The translations under genes were made by a program, and so were the position numbers. DNA of 64,000 nucleotides from Pseudomonadota bacterium. GTDB taxonomy: Bacteria; Myxococcota_A; Polyangia; Polyangiales; Polyangiaceae. Positions 16,843 through 26,121 of this stretch are shown in pieces. The notes under the pieces were generated by a model that saw only the letters and a program-made list of their open reading frames with translations, made no database searches and was not told the DNA's origin. Position 1 is the stretch's first letter. Every line of letters starts with the position of its first letter. The stretch spans positions 1 to 64,000 of the forward strand of contig JAEYYX010000084.1 of NCBI GenBank assembly GCA_023428245.1. Direction: 5' to 3'.

Positions 16843-18708
16843 ATGGCTACGGACGCGAATCTATTGCTCGTTTCGAGCGGAACCTGGCCTGCCCAGATCG
16901 TAGCCGGACTTGAAGCGCGAGGCGCGTTCGTGGAGGTCATCCGCCCGGAGGAGATCGAGCTGTCGTTTCAGGTCGTAGGCCCCGACCTCGTTGTTCATTA
17001 CGGGCTCGAGGGCGCGAAGGCTGTCCTTGGGTTTCTCAGTCGAGAGCCAGAAGGGCGCCCGATCCGCCTGGTTTTGGTGGGACCGCGGGCGGAGCTCCCG
17101 GGCCTAAGAAAGTTCGATCGGCGTGTGGTGCTCGGGGTGCTCGCAGACGATCTTCCCGAGAAGACGATCTGTGAGCGGATCACCATACTCGCAGCCCGCA
17201 AACAGGAGGGGCGTCCGTCTGTTCCGATCCCGTCCGCAAAGACCCCGAGTGTGCCGCCTGAGGTGAATGATCCGCTGCTCGAGCGGCGTGTTTCCTTAGA
17301 CACGGCCAGACCCGAGGCGTCCCCAAGTGTGCATCCCGCTCCCTCGGAGGAGTCGATCCGCACGTGGTTCCAGAGCTCCCCTCCACCGCGCATCTCCGAG
17401 AAGCCTGGTGCCTTCGAGGAAGAGTCAGCCGCGGAGGATGAGCTCCCTCTTGCGGCGGAGCCAGCCCTTGCTCAGGCTGTCGAAGAGCTTCCGTCCCTCG
17501 AACCGATCCCCCCGGGGGATGCCGAGCCAGGCCTGGGTGTCTCTGCTGCAGAACTCCTGGAAGATTTTCGTCTTGAAGAGACTGCCGCTCGAGCCGCCCC
17601 CGCCGCTGAGGAGGCGCCTGCTCTCGAACTCGACCTAGAGAGTTTGCCGCCTGAGCCGTTCTCGGAGGAGGACAATTCGGAGCTAGGTGCCGCGGATCGT
17701 GAGACGCTTCACGTCCCGATCGAGGCTTCTCAGGAGGACGCGAGCGCGCCGGAAGCTCCCGCCGCGTCGCAAGACGGCAACTCGCCCGCCGGCTCCGAAT
17801 CGAGCTCGGTCTCGAGTGTCTCTTCCATGGTGGCGTCGGTCGACCCGCGGGAGCCCACTGTGCCGAAGCGGAGCGAGCGCGGGCGGTCTCGTGCGCCCTT
17901 CGTTGTCGGCGCAGTCGCTCTCGCCGCCGCCTCGGGGGCGCTCTTTCTCTTCGCTCGCTCCGCTGAGACGCCGCGAGCTTCCGAGGAGCCAAGGGCTGCG
18001 GGCACGCCTTCGGCGGCCCCCGTGCCCCGTTTGGGACCTGCGCGGGAGCATAGTGCCCCCGCGGAACCAAAAGGCGAGAGTCTGAATCTTTGGACGCGCG
18101 AGCCGGAAGCGGGGGCGAGACCTTGCGCGGAGCTCGTCGGCGACGTCTCCCTGCTTCGGTTTGGCGATATCGATCAGAACGCGCTCTACTGGAAGAAGGC
18201 GAGGGGCAAGCTGATGCTCGGGGATCGCGAAGGAGCGCTCGCTGAGCTCTGTCGAGCCGCTCACATTTTCCCGAGTGGTCTCGCCGTCGAGGCTTTGGTC
18301 GAGCTACTGCTCGACATGGGCGCGGCGCCTCTCGCCGAACCCTTCATGGAGCAAGCGAAGAAGGCGCGTCCACACAGACCCAAGACCCTCGAACTTTACG
18401 GTGATCTCAAGAGTCAGCTCGGAGAGAGCTCCGAAGCTCGCGCGATTTGGCTCGAGGCACTCGGGACGGCGAACGCCTCGGATAAGGTCTTGCGTCAGAT
18501 CGGCAAGCAGCTCGTAGCTCAAGCAGAAGCAGTTCTCGCCGGCGGCCAAGTGGGCCTCGGAGAGAGGCTCTTGAGGCGCGCCGCGTCCCTCGACCCTTCG
18601 AGCCGAGCGGCGCTCTTGGGCCTTTCGCGGTTAGCCGAGGAGCGCGGCGACGGCGAGCGAGCCCGTAGGTTCCGCGAGTTAGCTGAGACTTCGGAAGCCG
18701 CTCCCTGA
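16843..18708 (+). CDS. pseudo-receiver / acidic linker / TM / TPR protein
   Basis: Unrecognised protein of 621 residues. The first 120 residues look like a response-regulator receiver fold that has lost its active site: the acidic pair expected after LLLV is SS, and where PDLVLLD would carry the phospho-Asp it reads PDLVVHY. A long Pro/Glu/Ala/Ser-rich acidic linker follows, then a single membrane segment at about 351-372 flanked by Arg/Lys. The C-terminal domain, from about 430, has TPR-like helical repeats (ALYWKKARGKLMLGDREGAL, then SLDPSSRAALLGLSRLAEERG). A longer start at 16795 is possible. It may be a signalling scaffold at the inner membrane. It stands alone between two terminators. 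Confidence 0.7.
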   Translation: MATDANLLLVSSGTWPAQIVAGLEARGAFVEVIRPEEIELSFQVVGPDLVVHYGLEGAKAVLGFLSREPEGRPIRLVLVGPRAELPGLRKFDRRVVLGVLADDLPEKTICERITILAARKQEGRPSVPIPSAKTPSVPPEVNDPLLERRVSLDTARPEASPSVHPAPSEESIRTWFQSSPPPRISEKPGAFEEESAAEDELPLAAEPALAQAVEELPSLEPIPPGDAEPGLGVSAAELLEDFRLEETAARAAPAAEEAPALELDLESLPPEPFSEEDNSELGAADRETLHVPIEASQEDASAPEAPAASQDGNSPAGSESSSVSSVSSMVASVDPREPTVPKRSERGRSRAPFVVGAVALAAASGALFLFARSAETPRASEEPRAAGTPSAAPVPRLGPAREHSAPAEPKGESLNLWTREPEAGARPCAELVGDVSLLRFGDIDQNALYWKKARGKLMLGDREGALAELCRAAHIFPSGLAVEALVELLLDMGAAPLAEPFMEQAKKARPHRPKTLELYGDLKSQLGESSEARAIWLEALGTANASDKVLRQIGKQLVAQAEAVLAGGQVGLGERLLRRAASLDPSSRAALLGLSRLAEERGDGERARRFRELAETSEAAP

Positions 18709-18750
18709 ACGCTTTCGGTGCTCTGCGAGCTTGCGCGCTTCGAGAAAGAT

Positions 18751-18772
18751 GCTCCCCAGATTCCTGGGGAGC
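18751..18772. terminator. bidirectional terminator hairpin between TPR gene and ppc
   Basis: GCTCCCCAG (18751-18759) and CTGGGGAGC (18764-18772) form a perfect 9-bp stem with a 4-base loop. It lies between two convergent stops (18708 and 18798), with pyrimidine-rich flanks on the plus-strand exit side. Confidence 0.75.
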
Positions 18773-18797
18773 GTTCCTTCGTAGCACGGGAGCCCAA

Positions 18798-21566
18798 TCA
18801 ACCGGTGTTTCGCAGCCCTTGAGCGATGCCGTTCAGGGTCGTGCCGAGAACCTGATCGATGAGCTGGCGTTCGGGGGCACCCTCAGGGAGAGAGCGCTTC
18901 TTCTTGAGCAGGCTGATCTGAAGCAGGTTCAAGGGATCGACGTAGGGGTTTCGCTGGTTCACGGCTTCGCCGAGGAAGCGATGCTCAGCGAGCAGTGAGC
19001 TGCGCTCACGGATGGCAAGAAGTGTCTCGACCATCTGCTCGTACTCCGCCTTGAGGCGCTGGAACATGGCGCCGAAATCTCCGAGCTGGGTGAGATAAAG
19101 CTCGGCGATCTCGAGATCCGTCTTCGCGCACACCATCTCGATCTTCGCCAAGAGATCGTCGAAGAACGGCCAGTTCTTCGCCATGCGGCGGAGCAGTTCG
19201 AGTCCTTCTTTGGACTGGGCCGCCAGGGTCAGCGCGTCGCCTGCACCGAGCCACGCGGTGAGCATGAGGCGCGTCTGCGTCCAGCCAAAGTTATAGGGAA
19301 TGGCGCGAATGCCCGCCATGGTTCCTGCTCCCTTGTCGCGGTACGCGGGGCGAGAACCGTAGTGGACGTGGCCGAGTTCGCGCACAGGAGTTGCATTCAA
19401 GAAGAGCTGAAAGAGCTCGGGACTCTCGTGCACGACCTTGCGGAAGGCGGCCCGGGAGTCACCGGCGATCTTGTCGACGAGAGCGCGGTACTGGGCGAAT
19501 TCTTCGGGGCTGATGTCCTTTTGGAAGTTTAAGTGAGACGCCATGAGCGTTCCACTCAACATGACCTCGAGCGTGCGCTCGGCGATCGAGAGGATGCCGA
19601 ACTTCTGGCTGATCGTCTCACCTTGCTCGGTGATCTTGATGCTACCGCGGAGGGTCCCTGGCGGGAGCGCCGTGAGCGCTCGATAGACCGGCGAGCCTCC
19701 GCCGCGGCCCACCGTGCCGCCGCGTCCGTGGAAGAGCGTGAGCGAAACGCCGAACTCGTCGGCGAGGCGGGCGAGTTCTTCTTGCGCAAGGTAAAGCTCC
19801 CAGGCGGCCGACACCACACCGACATCTTTCGCGGAGTCCGAGTAGCCGAGCATGATCTCCTGATGCATCCCGCGGGCCTTGAGCTGGCGCGCGTAGACCT
19901 TGCTCTCGAAAAGGCTGCGCATGACGCGGGGCGCCCCAGCCAAGTCATCTCGGGTCTCGAAGAGCGGGACCACGTCGATGCGCGAGATTGGTTCGTCTCC
20001 TGAGAGATCGCAGAGACCCCGCTCACGGGCGAGCAGGAGCACGCGCAACAGATCGTCGGCGCTGTGCGTCATCGAGATGATGTACGTGTTGGTGGCGCGA
20101 GGATCGATCTCGTCTTGGATCTCGCGAACGGCGTCGAACACTCCCAAGACCTTCTCGGTCTGCTCATCGAGCTTCAGGTTCGGGGAGGTGAGCGGTCGAC
20201 GACCGAGTAGCTCTTTCTCGAGAGACTCGCCCGACAGTTTCGGCAGCCCGACCGAGGCACAGATCGCGTCGAGCGCTTCGGTGTGTGCCTCCGAGTCTTC
20301 TCGGACGTCGAGACTATAGCCGTGCACGCCCAGCATCCGGATCTCGCTCAGGAACGGATCAACGAGCGAACGCGCAGCGCGGTCGGCCTTGGCCCCCTGG
20401 ACCGCGGCTGCGATCAGCTCGACGTCCCGTACGAGCTCCTCGGCCTTTTTATAGGCGGCGGGGAAGGTATCGCTGCGTCCTGCGTCACGGGCGGCGACTT
20501 GGTTGCGGGTCGCTTCGAGTCGTCCGGCGACGAAAGAGAGCTTGAGACGGAGCGGCTCTTCTGCGTCCCGCTTGTTGTTAGCCTGCCAGATCTCGGGCAA
20601 GAGCGCCTTGTCCGCTTCGAGCGAGGCGCGCAGCTCGGGACTCGGGGGAGCGATGCGGCTCGAGATGCTGAGGCGCTCGATCAAGAGCTTCACAGTCTTT
20701 TGGTAGTGACCCAGGATCGAGTGCGAATGACGCCTTGCGGCGGCGATGGTGAGGTCGGGGGTGACGAAGGGGTTCCCATCACGATCTCCCGCGACCCAGC
20801 TGCCGAGGGTGAGTGGCACGTCGACGCCGAGCTCTTCTCCGAACGTCTGACGGAAGGCGGAAGCACAGGTCTCCTGTACCTGGTGGGTTGCATCGAGGAG
20901 TCGATCTTCAAGGTACCAAATGACCGTCGACACCTCATCCATGACGCTGAGGCGATTTTTCCGAACTTCATCGGTGAGCCACAAGAGCTCGATGTCCGCC
21001 TCGAGTCGCTCCTCGAGGCGCTGCCTCTCGGCGAGTGTCGCGGAGTCGCGGGCGAGAAGCGCATCGGCGAGCCGCGCTTGCAGATTGAGCACGGTGCGCC
21101 GCGTAGCTTCCGTGGGATGAGCCGTGAGGACGGGGCGCGCTTTGAGGTCGGCGAGGCGGGAGCGGACCTCTTCGGCGTTCGCTCCGTCTTGCTTGAGCTG
21201 CTCAAAGGCCCAGCGCAGGCTGGCTGGTTGTGACGTCTTGTCGGCTGCGAGCTCGTACTCTCTGCGCCGACGAACGCGGTGCACCTGCTCTGCGGTGTTG
21301 ATGAGAAGGAAGAAGAGCGTGAAGCCGCGGGCCGTGGGAGCGGCGATCTCGACCGGGAGGTCGTCGACGCGCTTGAGGAGCTCTTTGAGAGAGGGGGCGC
21401 CCTCGTAACCACGCCGGCGATCTCGGGAAGCTTTTCGGAATGTCTCGATGGCCTCGAAAGCTCGGTCGCCTTCCAGGCGACGGATCACTCGGCCCAGCGC
21501 CGCTGTGAGCCACTTAATGTCTTCGTTCAGCGCCTTGTCTTTTTCCCGTACATCACTGCTCGGCAT
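18798..21566 (-). CDS. ppc: phosphoenolpyruvate carboxylase
   Basis: Carboxylates PEP with bicarbonate to oxaloacetate, refilling the TCA cycle. The 922 residues match the usual 880-940. Catalytic landmarks are LTAHPTEATRRTVL (catalytic His), VAGDRDGNPFVT, GYSDSAKDVGVVSAAWEL, the Arg-rich loop FHGRGGTVGRGGGSP and the family C-terminus QGLRNTG. The gene is convergent with the pseudo-receiver gene and divergent from plsC with only 29 bases between starts, so its promoter must reach into the neighbouring coding sequence or the plsC start lies further in. Confidence 0.96.
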   Translation of the reverse strand: MPSSDVREKDKALNEDIKWLTAALGRVIRRLEGDRAFEAIETFRKASRDRRRGYEGAPSLKELLKRVDDLPVEIAAPTARGFTLFFLLINTAEQVHRVRRRREYELAADKTSQPASLRWAFEQLKQDGANAEEVRSRLADLKARPVLTAHPTEATRRTVLNLQARLADALLARDSATLAERQRLEERLEADIELLWLTDEVRKNRLSVMDEVSTVIWYLEDRLLDATHQVQETCASAFRQTFGEELGVDVPLTLGSWVAGDRDGNPFVTPDLTIAAARRHSHSILGHYQKTVKLLIERLSISSRIAPPSPELRASLEADKALLPEIWQANNKRDAEEPLRLKLSFVAGRLEATRNQVAARDAGRSDTFPAAYKKAEELVRDVELIAAAVQGAKADRAARSLVDPFLSEIRMLGVHGYSLDVREDSEAHTEALDAICASVGLPKLSGESLEKELLGRRPLTSPNLKLDEQTEKVLGVFDAVREIQDEIDPRATNTYIISMTHSADDLLRVLLLARERGLCDLSGDEPISRIDVVPLFETRDDLAGAPRVMRSLFESKVYARQLKARGMHQEIMLGYSDSAKDVGVVSAAWELYLAQEELARLADEFGVSLTLFHGRGGTVGRGGGSPVYRALTALPPGTLRGSIKITEQGETISQKFGILSIAERTLEVMLSGTLMASHLNFQKDISPEEFAQYRALVDKIAGDSRAAFRKVVHESPELFQLFLNATPVRELGHVHYGSRPAYRDKGAGTMAGIRAIPYNFGWTQTRLMLTAWLGAGDALTLAAQSKEGLELLRRMAKNWPFFDDLLAKIEMVCAKTDLEIAELYLTQLGDFGAMFQRLKAEYEQMVETLLAIRERSSLLAEHRFLGEAVNQRNPYVDPLNLLQISLLKKKRSLPEGAPERQLIDQVLGTTLNGIAQGLRNTG

Positions 21567-21595
21567 GAGGGGGATTTCGCATAGGAACGGCGAAA

Positions 21596-22369
21596 GTGGT
21601 AGAGGGCGTCCCGGAAATGGCCCGCACTCTTCTCGGTCTCTGGACCTGGCTCGCTTTCGCCGTGATCTCCGCGATCGGGTACTGCGTTTGCCTTGTCATT
21701 TTCCTCGTGACGGCGCCCTTCGATCCGACCCGGAAATACACGGGAAAGGCGATTCGAACGGTCGGGCGCCTGATGTGTGGGGCGGTCCCGGCCTGGTCAT
21801 TTCGGGTGATGCCCCCTCTGCCCGAGCGGGCGCCGAGTCGGACCGTCTGCATTTCCAATCACGCGTCCAACATCGATCCTTTTGCGCTCTTGGCGCTGCC
21901 CTGGGAGATGAAGTTCCTGGCGAAGTCGGTGCTGTTTCGAATCCCTTTCGTGGGATGGGGTATTGGGATTGCGGGGGATATTCCACTCGTGCGTGGTTCG
22001 TCGCAGAGCGTAAAAAGAGCGCTCCATCGTGCGAAGTTCTACGTGCAGCGGGGGATGCCGGTCCTTTTCTTCCCTGAGGGCACCCGTTCGAAGGACGGAA
22101 CTTTGCTCCCCTTCAAAGACGGTGCGTTTCGTTTGGCAATTGAATGCCAGGCCGACATCCTCCCTATCGCTATTGTCGGCACCCGAAAGGCGCTCCAGAA
22201 GGGGGACTGGCGACCGTCTCCGGCGCGGGGCTGGATTCGGGTCGGTGAGCCCTTGTCGACGCAGGGGATGACCCTCGAAGATGTAGGGGCGCTCAAGGAA
22301 GCGACGCGAGCGCGAGTTGCCGAGCTCCTCGTTGAGTTGAACGCGTCACATCCAGAGCAGGCGCTTTAA
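21596..22369 (+). CDS. plsC: PlsC-type 1-acyl-glycerol-3-phosphate acyltransferase
   Basis: Inner-membrane acyltransferase that makes phosphatidate from lysophosphatidate. The 257 residues contain an N-terminal hydrophobic segment at about 8-40, the catalytic NHASNID (HX4D) and the substrate motif FFPEGTRSKDG. The GTG at 21596 has AGGA upstream; an ATG at 21617 (residue 8) is almost as good. It is followed after 30 bases by hisA on the same strand, although no link between the two functions is evident. Confidence 0.88.
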   Translation: MVEGVPEMARTLLGLWTWLAFAVISAIGYCVCLVIFLVTAPFDPTRKYTGKAIRTVGRLMCGAVPAWSFRVMPPLPERAPSRTVCISNHASNIDPFALLALPWEMKFLAKSVLFRIPFVGWGIGIAGDIPLVRGSSQSVKRALHRAKFYVQRGMPVLFFPEGTRSKDGTLLPFKDGAFRLAIECQADILPIAIVGTRKALQKGDWRPSPARGWIRVGEPLSTQGMTLEDVGALKEATRARVAELLVELNASHPEQAL

Positions 22370-22399
22370 GACCCTGCTATAGGAAGACCGGCCTTCGCC

Positions 22400-23164
22400 A
22401 TGACCCTGTTCCGTCCCTGCATCGACCTGCACCAAGGCCGCGTCAAACAGATCGTTGGCGGCACTCTCACCGAGGGCGGGGCTCGCGAGAACTTCGTCAG
22501 CGAGCGGCCGGCCGCCTGGTATGCGTCGCGCTACAAGAGGGACGGCCTCCGTGGGGGCCACGTCATCTTGCTCGGGCCCGGCAACGAAATAGCTGCGACG
22601 GAGGCGCTCGCCGCCTATCCAGGTGGACTCCAGGTCGGTGGGGGCATCACACCGGAGAACGCAAGGAGCTGGCTCGAGCGTGGCGCTTCGAAAGTCATCG
22701 TGACGAGCTTTCTCTTCGAGGGAGGAGAGTTCCGCGAGGAACGGCTCGACGAGCTGCTCAGGGTGGTGAGCCCGGAGGAGCTTGTCGTCGACCTGAGCTG
22801 TCGCAAGGTGCGGAGCGAGTACCGCGTTGCGACGAACCGCTGGCAGACGGTGACCGAGACAGTCATGGGCGAGTCGCTCTTTTTGAGGCTCTACGGTCGC
22901 GCGAGCGAGATCCTCGTCCATGCGGCCGACGTCGAGGGGCTCTGCCGTGGTATCGACGAGGAGCTGGTGCGAAACCTCGGAGAGTGGACGCGAGTGCCGT
23001 GCACGTACGCCGGAGGGGCGAGGGCGCTTGACGATTTGGTCCGTGTGGAGGAGCTCAGTCAAGGCAAGGTCGATCTGACAATTGGGAGCGCGCTGGACAT
23101 GTTCGGGGGCACCGCGGTTCGTTATGACGACTGTGTAGCTTGGAACCGGGCGCGCTCCTCCTGA
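22400..23164 (+). CDS. hisA: eukaryotic-type HisA (ProFAR isomerase)
   Basis: Phosphoribosylformimino-aminoimidazole-carboxamide ribotide isomerase, a (beta/alpha)8 barrel of histidine synthesis, 254 residues. It opens FRPCIDLHQGRVKQIVGGTL, which is the signature of the fungal/plant HIS6 branch (TIGR02129) and not of ordinary bacterial HisA. QVGGGI (first phosphate loop) and TYAGGAR (second) are present, and the catalytic Asp of DLH is visible. No other his gene is adjacent, whereas bacterial hisA normally lies between hisH and hisF. Residues such as VGGTL and the long 254-aa length support the eukaryotic-type call. Confidence 0.85.
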   Translation: MTLFRPCIDLHQGRVKQIVGGTLTEGGARENFVSERPAAWYASRYKRDGLRGGHVILLGPGNEIAATEALAAYPGGLQVGGGITPENARSWLERGASKVIVTSFLFEGGEFREERLDELLRVVSPEELVVDLSCRKVRSEYRVATNRWQTVTETVMGESLFLRLYGRASEILVHAADVEGLCRGIDEELVRNLGEWTRVPCTYAGGARALDDLVRVEELSQGKVDLTIGSALDMFGGTAVRYDDCVAWNRARSS

Positions 23165-23184
23165 CCGCTACGCCTTGCGCGTAA

Positions 23185-23202
23185 CCCGCTCGTTGGAGCG
23201 GG
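23185..23202 (+). terminator. possible terminator after hisA
   Basis: CCCGCTC (23185-23191) and GAGCGGG (23196-23202) form a perfect 7-bp stem with a GTTG loop 20 bases after the hisA stop. No T-tract follows, so it may be factor-dependent. Confidence 0.5.
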
Positions 23203-23339
23203 AGCGGGACTTCGTTCATTCGGAGCGGACTTCGCGCACACGGGAAGAATCTAGCTGACAGCGGATTCCAGTTTTCTGCCGCGCACATTTCAAAGGGCGT
23301 CTCCTAATCGCTGGACCGAACCAGCCGTTTGGATTTGTT

Positions 23340-23909
23340 ATGAACGGTCGTCTCGGTGAGGTAGCGCCAGGTGCGCTCGCGCAGGGCGGGCGGGTGTGTA
23401 GTCTCGAGTATCGACCGCGCCGCTGGTTCGGGTTCCGTCTCGAGCGCATCCTTCAAGAGTTTTTCGCTACGGAGAAGGCTCTCGCTGGTTTGAGCCAGGC
23501 GGTGCACGACCTCCTGCAGGGGGCCGTTCGTCCCTCGCTGGATCGGTTGGTGCGCGTCTCGGCGCACCACAGCCGCGTGCACGGTGCCGTACTTGTGACG
23601 CTCGAGATTACGAGCCGCGTCCCCACCACGGATCCTGAGCACGTTGCCCTGATCCTGAACTGGCTCGGGCGGGGTCGCCGCGAAAGCTCGTACCACCGGC
23701 TCGGGAATGGCGAATATGGGATCTTCCCGGTGCGAGCGAACGTAAGCGTCAGGAGCGAGGTGCTGGGGACGCAGCACGGAGAGTCGGAGATCCGCTCGAC
23801 TTTTGTGGTGAGCGCGCGCGCCGAGCCCCCGCGCCGCTCGAATCATCCCGAACGTCCCCGCGAGCGGTCACGGGGGCGAGCCCGCGTTATTCCTTTCCGG
23901 GGATCGTGA
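23340..23909 (+). CDS. hypothetical protein, 189 aa
   Basis: I do not recognise this protein. The plus-strand frame shows G/C-biased third positions and a soluble-looking sequence with an amphipathic stretch (LERILQEFFATEKALAGLSQ) and a beta-rich centre (HGAVLVTLEITSRV, ALILNWLG). The tail is rich in Arg and Pro. No good ribosome-binding site precedes the ATG. Its last 23 bases overlap the 3' end of the convergent M16-LysM gene. A minus-strand frame at 23304-23846 is also open, and the plus frame is preferred on amino-acid composition only. Confidence 0.45.
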   Translation: MNGRLGEVAPGALAQGGRVCSLEYRPRRWFGFRLERILQEFFATEKALAGLSQAVHDLLQGAVRPSLDRLVRVSAHHSRVHGAVLVTLEITSRVPTTDPEHVALILNWLGRGRRESSYHRLGNGEYGIFPVRANVSVRSEVLGTQHGESEIRSTFVVSARAEPPRRSNHPERPRERSRGRARVIPFRGS

Positions 23910-26121
23910 GCTTCTGGCCGATGCGGAGCGGCTTCTTCTCTGAGATGCCGTTGGCCTGGCAAAGGGCCCGCGTCGAGACGTGGTATTTATGAGCAATACC
24001 TGACAGAGTCTCACCACTCTGCACCGTGTGGGTGTGAGGCGCCGCTTTGGGCTTGGCCGGCGCATCGGTAGCCTTGGCCGAGGGGGGTGCTGCCGCGGTC
24101 TTCGCGAGCGAGGGGGCCTTCGGATCCTTTTCGCTCGACTTGGTGCTCGGCGCGTCCGGTTTGGTGCTCGGAACGTGCGGCTTGTTGCTCGGCGCGTCCG
24201 GCTTGGCTTTGTTGGGCTTCTGGTTCTTGGCCTCGGGCACGCTCGTCTTCTGCGGGATCACGAGCTTTTGGCCGATCTTCAGACTTGCCTTGTTGTCGAG
24301 ACCGTTGGCCTTGGCGAGGTCAGTCACCGAAATGCCTCGCCGCTTGGCGATCAGGCCGAGTGACTCTCCCTTGGTGACCTCATGGGTCATGAGCTTTGGT
24401 GCCTTCGGTTCGTCCGGGGGCGCCTTGGCACTGCCCGCGCCCCCATGCGGAATCTCGAGAGTCTGACCGACGCGGATAACCTGCTTGGTACCGATGCCGT
24501 TCTGCTCCGCGATGGCGGCAGCGCTGACGCCGTATCGCTTCGCAAGCCCGAGCAACGTATCGCCGGCGCGAACCTGATGACTGCGGAGCTTCGGAGCGGG
24601 CTTTCCGCGCGGCACCTTGAGCTTGTCCCCCGGGAAGATCGCCTTCTTCGGGTCGAGGCGGTTCATCTTCGCGATGACCTCGACGGTCGTTCCGCGGGCC
24701 CGCGCGATGCTCGTGAGGGTCTCTCCACTACTCACAATGTGGAACGTGGGCATCGGCACCTCCCAGGGGTCTTTCCAGCCCTTCGGGTAGATTTCGACGA
24801 CTGAGCGATTCCTCTTCGTGAGGTAGGTCCTGACGGCGCGACCGACTTCTTCGCGACTCACCCTCGCCCAAGCTTCGTCTGGAGCGAGCGGCCTGAGGAG
24901 TGTCTCCGGAGCCACTCCGCGCAGCGCTCCCGCCGAGAGAGTCCGCGCTCGATCGAGGGGAGTCATGAGAGCCTCACGACTCTCGCGGATCATCGCTGTG
25001 CGAGCGCTCTCGAGCTCTGCTTCGCTCGGACCGGTCGACGCTAGTGCACCAAGCGCCTGATTGAGCTTCTCCTCGATCGGCTCCGGGGCATAGCTGCCAC
25101 GGCCTTGCACGAAGATGCGCAGCACGCGACCGGAGCGCAGGTCCGGTCGGACCTCGAAATGACTCGCCGGACCACCGGGACCCGTGAGGGCTGTCCCGAG
25201 ACGGCCCGCGGAACCGAGGACCCGGAGGCCGAGCTCAGAAGCGATCTCATCCGGACCTTCGGGAGCGCGCCACGCGTAATAAACAGCGGTTCCCGGTTGC
25301 GACGCATCCTCGACGGTACTGAACCGCTCGGTCGTCTGGCGGTGGGGATTTTGCGCTCGAACACTCGGAGCGCCCCGCGGGATCTTGCCGAGGTGTTTTT
25401 CGACGAGCTCTTCGGCGACCTTTCGTTCGAAAGCGCCGCTCAAGGAAAAGGCAGCGTTGGTCGAGACGAAGAGGGACTTATGGAGCTCGCTCAGCTCTTC
25501 GAGCTGTACAGCTTCGAGATCCTGTAACACCTCCTCGCTCGTCGGAAATCGGGAGGGATCGCCGAGGTGAGCGAGGCGATTGACGCGCTCTTCGCTCAGT
25601 TTGCCTCGCGCGTCATTTTGGACCAGCGCGAGTTCGCGCTGGAGTTCAGCCCGGACGCGGCTGAGTTGCTCTTCGTCGACGTGGAGGGCCGCGAATCTCG
25701 TTGCAGCGATCCAAAGAGCGAGGGGCAGCTCGACTTCGGGGGCGCGGGTACAGAAGACGATAGCGTCATCTTCGAAGAAGAGGTGGTTCTCTCCGCCACG
25801 GGCTCGTACGAGCTCTTCCGGATCACCTGCGCCGCGCAATAAGCCGCCGTGCTCAAGGAGCTTGCCGAGGACTCGAAAGCTCGCGCGGCTCGGGCGGTTT
25901 GAGAGGGATGGGCCGCGGCCGATGCTCGTGCAGGCGGCGATTTCGCGCCCCCCCGAGCTCGGCTCGAAGATCACCGTCTGCTCTCCCGGGAGCCGATAGG
26001 CAGTGGCTTCCGGCGGGTGGGCTTCTGCCTCGGTTTCCCCTCGAACCTCGAGTGGAGAGAGCGAGACAAATAGGAACGACAACAGGAGAGCGCCCGAGTT
26101 TCTGCTAAGCTCGTCTGCCAC
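23887..26121 (-). CDS. degenerate M16 peptidase-like protein with four C-terminal LysM repeats
   Basis: Exported protein of 744 residues with a GTG start and signal-like segment 9-22. Residues about 40-440 follow the M16 (insulinase/pitrilysin) fold in two halves. The zinc motif HXXEH reads KLLEH at 87-91, so the first zinc ligand is Lys and the domain is probably not an active protease. The C-terminal 290 residues carry four LysM peptidoglycan-binding modules (starting near FHIVSSGETL, SHQVRAGDTL, THEVTKGESL and THTVQSGETL), the last separated by a Lys/Pro/Ala/Ser linker with SNKPHVPSTKPDAPSTK. It is divergent from another LysM protein. A periplasmic wall-anchored scaffold or binding protein is a likely role. 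Confidence 0.82.
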   Translation of the reverse strand: MADELSRNSGALLLSFLFVSLSPLEVRGETEAEAHPPEATAYRLPGEQTVIFEPSSGGREIAACTSIGRGPSLSNRPSRASFRVLGKLLEHGGLLRGAGDPEELVRARGGENHLFFEDDAIVFCTRAPEVELPLALWIAATRFAALHVDEEQLSRVRAELQRELALVQNDARGKLSEERVNRLAHLGDPSRFPTSEEVLQDLEAVQLEELSELHKSLFVSTNAAFSLSGAFERKVAEELVEKHLGKIPRGAPSVRAQNPHRQTTERFSTVEDASQPGTAVYYAWRAPEGPDEIASELGLRVLGSAGRLGTALTGPGGPASHFEVRPDLRSGRVLRIFVQGRGSYAPEPIEEKLNQALGALASTGPSEAELESARTAMIRESREALMTPLDRARTLSAGALRGVAPETLLRPLAPDEAWARVSREEVGRAVRTYLTKRNRSVVEIYPKGWKDPWEVPMPTFHIVSSGETLTSIARARGTTVEVIAKMNRLDPKKAIFPGDKLKVPRGKPAPKLRSHQVRAGDTLLGLAKRYGVSAAAIAEQNGIGTKQVIRVGQTLEIPHGGAGSAKAPPDEPKAPKLMTHEVTKGESLGLIAKRRGISVTDLAKANGLDNKASLKIGQKLVIPQKTSVPEAKNQKPNKAKPDAPSNKPHVPSTKPDAPSTKSSEKDPKAPSLAKTAAAPPSAKATDAPAKPKAAPHTHTVQSGETLSGIAHKYHVSTRALCQANGISEKKPLRIGQKLTIPGKE

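Noticed and set aside
23304..23846. Minus-strand frame of 180 residues
   Set aside because: Overlaps the plus-strand frame at 23340; its composition (Arg/His/Pro-rich) fits a shadow frame better, though neither is certain.
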